A stretch of DNA of 64,000 bases. It comes from Paragonimus skrjabini miyazakii. Its lineage: Eukaryota > Platyhelminthes > Trematoda > Plagiorchiida > Troglotrematidae. Below are positions 34,625-45,400 of the stretch, piece after piece. The DNA lies in NCBI GenBank assembly GCA_014338405.1, contig JTDE01002057.1, forward strand, positions 2,099-66,098, in the 5' to 3' direction. How positions within the stretch are numbered: the stretch's first letter is position 1; each line of letters begins with the position of its first letter. A program made the translations under genes and the position numbers. The notes below the pieces were generated by a model. It did not search any database. It saw only the letters and a list, made by a program, of their open reading frames with translations, and was not told where the DNA came from.

Positions 34625-37600
34625 TCGCCAGATGTGAACCTCAAGGGATTCCGACTGTTGCGTAAGCAACGCCCGTTTATTTGATTATTGTGTTCCTTCG
34701 ATTGTGATGCATATCGTAACATCGACCTTGCGTTAGAAAATCATGGATTATCATGCCTGGCTGATCAACGACCTTCGTCTGTAAATGACACAGGCAAAGC
34801 AGTTCAACCGGATACTTCAGAGATGATCAAATTGGAACTTGTTAATAATAACCCGACCTAATTAGTCTACTTGTAGATTTCATTGGCGCTATTCACTGTG
34901 TGAAATAATGCGAATGACTCAATTTCTGATAAATCTTTGAGTTGCGGAAGCCTCACTGTGTGCCACCACCAAGCCTGGCTCAAAACTCAAGTTGATCAGC
35001 AATATAGATGCAAACGTGTTGATTGCGGAAACGAATAGCAAGTGTATATTATCATGAAAGCTCTTCACGCTTGCTCCAGAATGCAACGGTGGGTTATCAC
35101 AGCATAAACTCAAACATCTATCCAAGGTTTTGACTTTGACTTTGACATGTTGCGGAAACTTCCCATTACTTCTACAACGATATATTCCTTTTGGGTGCTG
35201 AATCAAGGGTTCAATCATTTTTTTGATTTTTCTGAAGAGATTAAGAATAATCTTCAAAACAAATGAGCAGTTCTTTGATAACGGATCGATTGCTCCGGAA
35301 AGGTATGACGCTACCACACGCACACACACATCGCCCAATTGTTGTATGTTCTTCATTAGTTAAATTGTGTTCCACATTGTGGTTCACTCCGTAACACCTA
35401 CGGATGTCGAGACCGAGACGATAAAGATAATTACAAACTTCATCTACCTAATTTTGTGTGTTTGAGTTCACACGGGCAATTTAAAACCGAGGCAAGAAGC
35501 GACTCTTCGGAATAAGGTTTTCTGTTCCTATTAAAAATAAATTACTTTGCACCTACCTCCTGAAGTTCAATGCTGTTTCAACCGTGAATATGATATTTCT
35601 CTTTGCCAGTGATGATCACAGGGTGTTAATCTCTTGGAAGACGCGCAATCTTCAAACGCACCAACAAGCCAACTTATGCAATCGGTAATGATAGACATGT
35701 CCGTGAGAATAGAGATTTAGATAAACGACTAACAACTTTGGTGACATTCGGCCTACGGATTTCTATTTACGTAACATCTTAACAAAAGTTTCTCCGATTT
35801 GAACGCACGGCTACTGTAGCAGCTTTAGCCAAATATTCCGTAGTTATTCTTTCTATTGTCAATGAGGGTTGACCTCCAAACCATGGGACATTTGAATTCA
35901 GGGGATTTCATTTGCTATGGACACAGACGCCTTAGTTCATGATACGTGCTTCCTGGACTTAATCTATAGGTCTTCAGCAGGACAAAATCTATTGCATCGT
36001 GCATGCTCATAACCGGAGAGTTGAACAAAACAATCGGACTACGCATTGAAGCAGCTTGAAGTTAAGCACGCTTTGTGATGTACATGTAACTCAAAATGGG
36101 TTGTGAGTGGAAAAGTATTTTTATATCATGACAGTAAACGCGGTACCCGTCAGAGGACATGTCGACTGTTCAATTTTGCTAACTATGCAGCGTCTCACAT
36201 TTGACAGACAGCTTGTTTTCCCCATTCAGCTTTTTATATGTCTGTCGCTTGATTGTGGTGTTACCGTTTGTTGTCCCCTTGAACGAAGATTTGTATATCG
36301 CTCTTCAAAATAATCGATATAGTAAACAAGTGGGATAACCACACTGCGATGTCCAATCACTAGTGATGATGCGGTAGAAACACACGGTCAATTGTTAAAA
36401 TACACGGGGTGGTATGATATGTAACATGCGCGCGTGTGTTAGGCGAATAACGTGTACGAAATGCTATAGAGAAGTTAATATTTATAATGAATTTATGTAT
36501 CCAAACCGTATAAATCACAGATTGTGTCGTTCCAGAAACTGAATATATGTTCCCGCATCTACAAGTGATTCTTTTTAGCAGATAACTCCAACATAACAAT
36601 GTACGTGAGATTCCGTAATAGTTATCCATACAGAATAAGCACTTGGAGAAACTTCAATGTGTTGAATGAAAATTTGCCGTCACATTGTGTAATACTTAAT
36701 CTGTTTAAAGATTGAATTTGGTTTACATTGGAAGGAAGAACATTGGGACAGGGGGAATGCAATCAGATAACCCTCTAACGGATTGCGAAATAATGAGGTA
36801 CTGCTCAGCGTGAAAAAACATACACACAATGCGTTTCGGTTGGTTCGTTGACAGAAATTAGGACTCGTTGTATTAACTATCAACGATCGTATGTTGTTCA
36901 ATTGAGTCCATTGGGATACAGTAGACTGATCATTCAGGATGCAGCCTCAGGTGAACATTCGAGCGCATAAGATCCATGGATTATTTTATTCACCAAAATG
37001 TGCATGCTGTCTATGAAGGCCTGTGTCTTACGATACATCCTACTGAGCCTAACAGTTGAACATACGTTATAAATCAGATATCCAGTAAACCTAATACACA
37101 TGAAGAGTTTCTTATTCTTTACTTTCGTTCGAATGCTGACCAAATGAAAAATACCGGTTTTGGTGGCTTTCTTTCGGACGAGATTTCGTCGAACGTTTCG
37201 TTTGTTCTACAGTGAAGAAACGATGAGAGATGCGTTATAACCATTGTGAAGACAATGGGGCCGTAAAAATTAATCTAAATGCATTGTTCATCCTATTGGC
37301 GGGCTTCTGACTATTTGTCGAAAGCAATCCCATGATTGCAAACATTGAATACTTCAGCATCAGACTAAAGGGGAATACTGCCCGGTCACCACTCTGGGTG
37401 CTGTCAATCGATTAAATTCAGTGCTCATATAACACAAGCGGACGTTCGTGGGCTAGAGCATTTCTCCGTCTTTTCAATTATCCAACACTTTGGTGTTTTT
37501 TGCGCACAAACCGCGCTTGCAATCTGAAATGTACGTTGGACAAATTGCCAATGTCAACAATTAAACCATCTGCCACCCATCTGTTTCACATTAAACAACG

Positions 37601-39377
37601 CTGGTTATTTGAACAAGAGTGATTATTAAGCCATTCACGAATATCACCTTCTTGAAAGCCTTTTGAAATAATGTTACGGGCGGCCTTGCAAAACGCCTTT
37701 TTGCGAAGCCACAAATAAATCACGTTAATATATTTTTTAAAGGTTTTGTCAGTTTACAGCAAGCGAAACAGGATGTGGTAAGCTACATTGCTGACTTTCT
37801 TTTGTCTGAGAGCTGATTACATGTCCTATTGTTTGTTAAGAAGTAATTTGTTGATAATATTGAAGCATGTTTTGAAAGGTTCGTGTCAATGACAGATGCT
37901 TGTTTTCTAAAAGCACTAATACACATCACAGCGTTGAATGTATTTCATTTCAGCATTCCCAGATGTATATTTACTCAATCTTCTGAGCTAATTTCGGTGA
38001 GCTGCTCAGCTTGAATAAAGTGTTTTGAAAGCAATTGGTATGCTTAAATATAAATATATCTTCGGACTTTTCACCTTACTTGGCTTCAGTTTTCCAAGTG
38101 AGCACTTCAACATGTATTATACGATAATTTGCGGGAATCTTTGGGAACCCTAGCCCAAGTTGGCGAGGTGAATGAACACAGATGCTCGTTGGGGACGTCG
38201 TTGGTTCTATGCCGCCAACAAAATTGACATACATTTCTTTGGAACACGAGTTAACACTGACAAAACAATAACCGCTTACATTCATATGTAGTTCCTATGG
38301 ATAGTTAAGTATCATCACCTACGAAAATATGAAAAAAGATTCTCGATGATAGTTTTCGGGACCTTTCTTGAATGCATTCTGACCTGGCGTTTCCCCACGG
38401 AATCATGTGCGTTTTGCCGTCAGCTCAGGAAAACTCGAAGTTTACCAAGTTTCGAAATTTCCATATCAAAGCATGCGTTGTGAGAAGTCGGGAGTTCTTC
38501 ATCTTTGCAGATGGTATTTCTACATTTAACAAAATGTTCTCGCAACTTGCTAACTTAAAGACCGTCGACAACCCTGACCGTTAGTAATATGACAGTGCCC
38601 CAATGATATCTCACACATGGCAGCCTATTCCACACACTAATGCACACAAGTAAATTAACTAACTTATCAACATAACCGAAGTCGACGGAAACCTCGCAAG
38701 ACGAATAGGTGAACTAGTCAAATCCTGATCGTAGTGAATGTGAATACCCCTTTGGTATTGAAAATTGATCCTACTCAATTACCTCAGTACTTCAGTGCAA
38801 AACTGGAGATACAATTAACCAAAATAAAATATACATTTCAGATGACCTAAGAAGAATGCCTTTGTAAAGACCCTTTTGATTACAACACGCAAAGCTAACT
38901 TCAAAAAGGTCTCTTGAAACACTAACCGCCATAGTGAAATAAGCTTTCATATCAAACTGTGGAATTCCTGATCGGTTTTGTCTCGGGCACATGGCGCATC
39001 GAAATTTTTATTAGTTTGTGGAAAAATAAATTCTGTAACCACATATGTCCTAATGGAAGACTAACCTATGTGTACTAAACTATTGATTTAAAATTGCACT
39101 GCAATTACTCATTCAAAAATACGTATGAAAATAGCTCCACAAAACTTGAACGTATTTGAAACAGGCCATTATGAAATATTTATTTTCATATATTGCTTTT
39201 AAAGGTATACAGTCATTTTGTTTTAGGAGAAACACAACCTCAGCAAACTTTCTAACACTCTTCCAGATTTGGAAACATTGTGAAACTCTGTGCACATTCG
39301 CAAAAAACCACAACTTATGTTGTAGTTTTTATGTGGACATCTACGTCCTTTTCACAAAACAAGTTACCGCTATGGGG
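34625..39377. other. Long non-coding stretch
   Basis: About 4.7 kb without a supported exon. The longest frame (34919-35356, minus, 145 codons) is open but starts without clear context and has no motif. Two further frames (36360-36629 minus, 38372-38584 plus) are similar. I see no repeat family or RNA gene. Confidence 0.4.
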
Positions 39378-39385
39378 TATAAATT
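39378..39385 (+). promoter_or_regulatory. TATA box of the micro-exon gene
   Basis: TATAAATT lies 53 bases before the ATG at 39431. A start of transcription about 30 bases downstream would leave a leader of roughly 20 bases, which is short but plausible. Confidence 0.55.
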
Positions 39386-39430
39386 TTGTGCGCACAATCG
39401 AACAGTGCCAACTGGACTAAGACTTTTACC

Positions 39431-39479
39431 ATGAGCTCACAAATGTTATCTGTATACCTCTTGATCTTCATCCTTGGAA
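39431..39479 (+). CDS. Signal-peptide exon of the micro-exon gene
   Basis: ATG 53 bases after a TATA box. It reads MSSQMLSVYLLIFILG, a short hydrophobic signal sequence, then donor GGAA|GTGAGC at 39480. The exon has 49 bases and leaves phase 1, which matches the entry phase of every later exon in the chain. Confidence 0.6.
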
Positions 39480-42400
39480 GTGAGCTATTCAACCGTAGTT
39501 AATTGATTTTCTCTCAGAATATTAATTCTTTCAGTTTTATTCAGTTTTGATTTATGATTATGTTGTAGTCATTAATAATTGGTAATCTGCTAGTGAATGA
39601 AGGAGTGTTGGTGTCGTAATGAAATGTTTTATTTTAACTTTCATTCTCATGAATAATATGATGTTTGGTGCAGTTTAAAATCTAATGCGACCATGTCATT
39701 TTTAAAAGTGAGTTTATTTGCTACTGATATTGTGAGTATATCTATATATACAGGCAACATACTTCATCAGACTTATAATATTCCAGTGCAGTTCAGTCGC
39801 ACATTTCATTAGATAAGATCAGTTTGGCAAGTGACTTAAAGCAAAATGCAGTCGAATCAAAATGAGTAGATATATATCATCAATGTATTATAATTTGAGA
39901 TTGACTTACCCGAAAAGTCAGACAGATCTCTTTCCTTTGTTTTAGTATTAGCGTTAGATTATGCGAGAAAATGCATACAAATCTTTCACCTATGGTGTAT
40001 AATATATGTTTAGAAGAGATCCATTTGCGAAAAATTTGGATTTTGGCTGGATTCGAACCAGCGACAGAAACACCATGCCCAAACGCGGCAAGTGCTCTAC
40101 CAGCCGAGCTACGAAGCCATGCCGGGAGCTCAGAAATTCCACATTTGGACCTAGTTACCCACCCAACCAAGTGTGTCATATGGAATCCACCAAATGATCC
40201 AGCCGACTGACTGTCCAAGCAGGAATTTCTCGATCAGTTCACGCTGGAGTCTACCAACGCCACCGATGAGCATTGACATTGAGTTACTGATAAGTAGCAG
40301 TTTGGCAGATTTGATAATTTAAAAGAGATCCCTTTGCGAAAAATCTGGACTTCGGCTGGATTCGAACCAGCGACAGAAACACCATGCCCAAACGCGGCAA
40401 GTGCTCTACCAGCTGAGCTACGAAGCCACGCCGGAAGCCCAGAAATTCCACACATTCCACACATATATGTGCTTATATATCACCTATAAACGGGGATTTT
40501 CTCCATGATAATTTTCATCCGACAAATACTTAGAGTTGATGTATCTATTGAACACTATTGAAGATGTGCTGTGGAAAGTTTAACGTTGTGTTGTGAGTGA
40601 ACTGATGTAAAGCCAACCTTGGAGTCATTTCAGCGCCGGCCTTCTTAAAATGTCGTCGGTTATTAAAGCGTATCTTGGCACTTCGGCAACTAACCCGAGT
40701 ATTGTAACGGGATCATACTATGAGGTGGAACCCAAGTCGATTCTGGTGTGTTCAATCTAGTACCCTTTGTAATTTTCTTAATATTCGACATTTAAACATT
40801 ATGACGATCTGATAATTAAAGAAGAGTTTACCATACTATTTCCGCTTTTACAGATAAGTTGGTAATCCACTTTTTATATGGCATTCTTGAAGATTTCAAA
40901 TTCTTGCCTTGTCAGTTATCATTCGTATGCGATATACGACCGTATTTATTTGACGTCTGATGAAATCTATCAAACTTTATGATCAGTCCTGCATTTTGTT
41001 GATTACGTCGGTCATAATTAAAGGTTTACATAATATCACGCTACTATGTAACTTGAAAGCATTTAATAACCGAATAACCATATCGAACGTTATAATCTAT
41101 TTCTATGACACCTCGCCCACTACAGATAATATAAAAAGCGAATTTCCGATTTTTCTTTAACTAACTAGCAAAAATTACTTCTTATTCTCATTCAGCTATT
41201 ATGCGAGGTACGACGACTCACTACCTAGTGAAAATTGGTAAGAATTACAAGAACACATTATCCATTTTGTAATTGTGTTGAGTTGCATCGCAAAAGTTGC
41301 TTCACTTTAGTGTTTCTTAAAATTTCACTGAAGATATTTTGTAAATCTAAAGCTTTTCTCTGGTTGTATCGAGCATGGCATTGATTGAAGCTAGTGGCTA
41401 TTTTAATAATTATCATGTGTAGCATAGTGGCCATACATCTTTTACATTCCCGTAACATCAGTCTTTTCATTGATATGAAAAATACATATTGGCGTAAGAA
41501 TTAAGGTAGACAGAATCGTGAAATGTATGTTCTATGGTTGTTATACCATTAAAATTCAAATTATTCGAAGGTGAATGATTGTATAAAACATTCCTGATGG
41601 TGCTTCTCTGTACTGTCAAAATCTATACAGTCTGAATAACACGGTTCGGTAAGTATATTGGTGGTTATGCTTTGCAAGTATTCCAGGAAACATACTCGGA
41701 CAATAATTCCAGTATGTATGATGTCCCCTCTCTTTACTACATTTCAAGTAACACGTGACAAGTTTCTGCATCTGCAGCCAGACAGCGCATAATGATGGAC
41801 AATCACTCGATTTTCTGGAGATTTGACGTGTTTATAACTGTGTACCGATAAACCTTGTTCGGTTAGTCTTGGATGGGCAGAGTTGACGCGAAACAAACTG
41901 TTCTCATCCATGGTGGAATGTGTCGGTTTTCGATGACTTTCACTGTGTGCTTATTTGCGTGAATGTATGAACTGATTTGTGTGAAAGTTACGCAAATAGT
42001 GAAATGAGAATGCATACAGGAATGGTGCCATTCTAGAGGTCTGCACAATATTCTGCGGCGTTTAACTGGAACCAACCACAATCGTGCATGTTAACTTGTG
42101 ATAGTACTTACAAACCTTGATAATGAAGAATACTGTTAATTTTGTACTGAACGTAACAACAGCATAATTCCTGTATGACGAAATGATTTGCTGGCTGTCG
42201 CAGTGAATGGTTACAAAAGTATTTGTAGAAGCAATGTTTTTGTTGGAGGAATCTAGCCCGAATTTATTCTATTTGGTGGTCACTTGTTGAAGCCAGCCTG
42301 GGAAAGAACACATCAAGCATGAATATCCAGGTAGTTGAAATTTTAATCATTCCTCAAAGATTTTGTGAATTAGGGAGAGAAACATTTGTTTGATGATGGA

Positions 42401-45400
42401 AGCAACTCAACTTGACCTAGCTTCATTCAAATTAATTCGTTTTCGGTTGTGAAGGAAAGCCAACCGCCCTGATTGTAACCGGGATTAAAAAACGTTACAG
42501 TTGTGGACACCTTTTAATGTGAACATGAACAATAGCAACACTTTGATAACGCCAACGTGGAGTAATTCTCTTGGACAATGATGTCCATCAATGATTTATG
42601 ATAGATAACATTTTGTAAATGGTTGACTATTTAAATACGCCGTTCGAAAATCCATCAGTGTGATTGCTCCAGCAGTCAAGAAAAAATATTTTTATTGGTA
42701 ATTTACTTCAGAATCATTCATAATACATACTGAAAACATTTATCTAACCATTGCTCGTTAGTGTCAGTATACGCACAGTGAATGTTTTACGCAATAAAAC
42801 CGCCGATCTCGCTTCTCTTCAGAAACTGGTTCAAATTCATGTTTAATCCTGAAATATAGGTAACTCATAAATTGAACAGAAATGTAATCGGATGATTATA
42901 GTGTATATAGCTTCATTTAACTGGTTTTGTTTAAGGGCCAAGAGGCGTGATAATAGTGGCATATCTTGTCACTTTTTCTCGACAGAGTTGTATGTAAGCA
43001 TTTCATTGTCCTTGTGGTATTATAAATGAGAAAACTGCCTATTAAAACTACGTTTGCTTTGTCTATATATGTTTTAGACGGGGAAGAATCATTTATAAAA
43101 GGCAAGTGTGATTAACTTTTGTCTTCATTCTGCTCGCATTTCAAATACGGTTATAACGAAACAGTCACCTAGTTGATTGACACTGTTCAGTCACCCAGTT
43201 TATTAGGGAATATCAAGATCACTCGGTGTTCACTGTCATCAGGGGTTAGTGAGGTGCACTGAGGCCTATGATCTCATGGGAAGATTAGTTGACTGAAATG
43301 ACATTGATTCAATTTCTCTCTTCCAGACATGAAGACTAAGCTAGAAAAGCTTCTAGGAAAACATGTTGCAAGTGAGTTAACCATGGTTGGAATGTTTCGA
43401 GTTGTTTGTTGATATGCGCACGTGCAGTCGACTAAATGTTAGCCGTGTAAATGCAAAGTTTGATAGTTTATTCGCAAACGAACCAAGTTGTTTCAATTAG
43501 AGGAGGTGTGTATGCAATTCACCCACTTCGAACTTTTCAGGAGTTTTAGCCAGCTCATAAGCAACTGACTAACAAAGAGGTATCTGAAGCAGTCTCGGTC
43601 ATTGTACTGATTATTCTTTGACAACAAGATTTAGAACTTATGGAGGATTTCGTTCGACTATGTGATTTCGACGAGCATAAACGTGAATGTTAGATGAATT
43701 TTCAGAAAAACAATGAGTATCAATGAAACACACGAAGTTTAACTTATTTAACGAAATGGTTTCAAAATGCTTTAATTTAAACATGTTCAGCTTTGGAGAC
43801 CGTAGCATCTTGTTCTGTGTTAACATTTAGGTTCGGAAAACTAGTTATGTTATGTTATGTTATGTGGTACGCCTCGTAAAATACAGTGCATTTTCTCCAT
43901 GCGAATAACAATACATTCATTATCTTTGAAATATATACACCTGGGATATGATTTTCAAGATAGGTGTAACATAGTTTTACCTACTTCATTCAAATGTCTA
44001 TCAAATGCAGCTGTTACCAATTGGCTGAAATGTTTAACTATTAATGTGGGTGGGACCCTCAATAAGGTTGGTGATACAATAAGTATTTCAACAATTGCGC
44101 ACAAAATCTTGATGATCATGGAGTACCACCGGGAATGGGATGTTTGCTTAACTAAAACTACTGATAAGTCACTATTCACAAAACGTAACAATCTTTGCTA
44201 CATCGATTCTGGGACATCAACGTAGATTCTGAATAAGCGAGAGTGTGTTTCTGCCATTCACGCCGAGTTTAATTCAGTGATCTAGATGTTCATTGTCACG
44301 TCGTCTTTTGTGTTATGTTTATTCTACTGTTTCAGGTGAAGATCTGATTTCAATCGCCACCGATATACAATACTGTCCAGGTTTGTCTATGAACTTCATG
44401 TATGAATTTCTGTTATGAATAAGCCCGTTCAACATATCTGTTTATTCGTACAGCTCAGGTGTTTCAAATGATAAAACCGTCAAATTTTCTATCGGATTTA
44501 CGAATAGGGTAAGATCTGCCTTCGAATCTCTGCTCGTTTTGATCAATGACAATGGACAAAATTGGAGCAAACACAACATTACAAAGTATTTCAGCAATTC
44601 AAATATTTTGAAATTTAAGCCGTCGGTAACATGAGAAAGCACGTCGAAGCTACTCAAATGCAAAATCGGCAGTGGACTGGAAAATTCCCACTTTTCTGAA
44701 TCGAACTCTTAACACAGATCTGTTAGGACGACTATCCTATGACCGTCTCAGGACGCCTCCGTTGTGAGAAAGAAGAAAAAATCCACTCGACTCAGTCCGA
44801 ACTAGCGGAACGGTTCAAATCGGTTGAGATTTTTTATACCGCTATGCACATGTGCAATCTTAACTCTTTCTCCTGATGTGATGGGAATGTGTGATCANNN
44901 NNNNNNNNNNNNNNNNNNNNNNNNNNNNNNNNNNNNNNNNNNNNNNNNNNNNNNNNNNNNNNNNNNNNNNNNNNNNNNNNNNNNNNNNNNNNNNNNNCGT
45001 TTGCTTTGTCTATATATGTTTTAGACGGGGAAGAATCATTTATAAAAGGCAAGTGTGATTAACTTTTGTCTTCATTCTGCTCGCATTTCAAATACGGTTA
45101 TAACGAAACAGTCACCTAGTTGATTGACACTGTTCAGTCACCCAGTTTATTAGGGAATATCAAGATCACTCGGTGTTCACTGTCATCAGGGGTTAGTGAG
45201 GTGCACTGAGGCCTATGATCTCATGGGAAGATTAGTTGACTGAAATGACATTGATTCAATTTCTCTCTTCCAGACATGAAGACTAAGCTAGAAAAGCTTC
45301 TAGGAAAACATGTTGCAAGTGAGTTAACCATGGTTGGAATGTTTCGAGTTGTTTGTTGATATGCGCACGTGCAGTCGACTAAATGTTAGCCGTGTAAATG

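Noticed and set aside
34919..35356. 145-codon minus frame, one of the longer frames of the window.
   Set aside because: No recognisable motif, no clear start context or splice partner, and composition can produce such a frame by chance. It remains unassigned.
40044..40118. Possible functional tRNA gene.
   Set aside because: A and B boxes are present, but the anticodon arm does not fold normally and the unit is repeated with a shared body, so it is SINE-like.
41631..41648. 18-base segment between an acceptor and a perfect GTAAGT donor.
   Set aside because: It has stop codons in phases 0 and 1, so it cannot join the phase-1 chain of the micro-exon gene.
43857..44225. 122-codon plus frame found four times in the repeat arms, with overlapping antisense frame.
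   Set aside because: It occurs in identical core copies, so repetition is no evidence of selection. It starts at a non-ATG codon and the opposite strand is open too.
44442..44663. Open frames on both strands (73 codons minus; a plus frame ending LKFKPSVT) after an acceptor.
   Set aside because: The plus frame is attractive, but lengths to available donors (55 or 172 bases) break the phase-1 pattern of the gene. Left unassigned.
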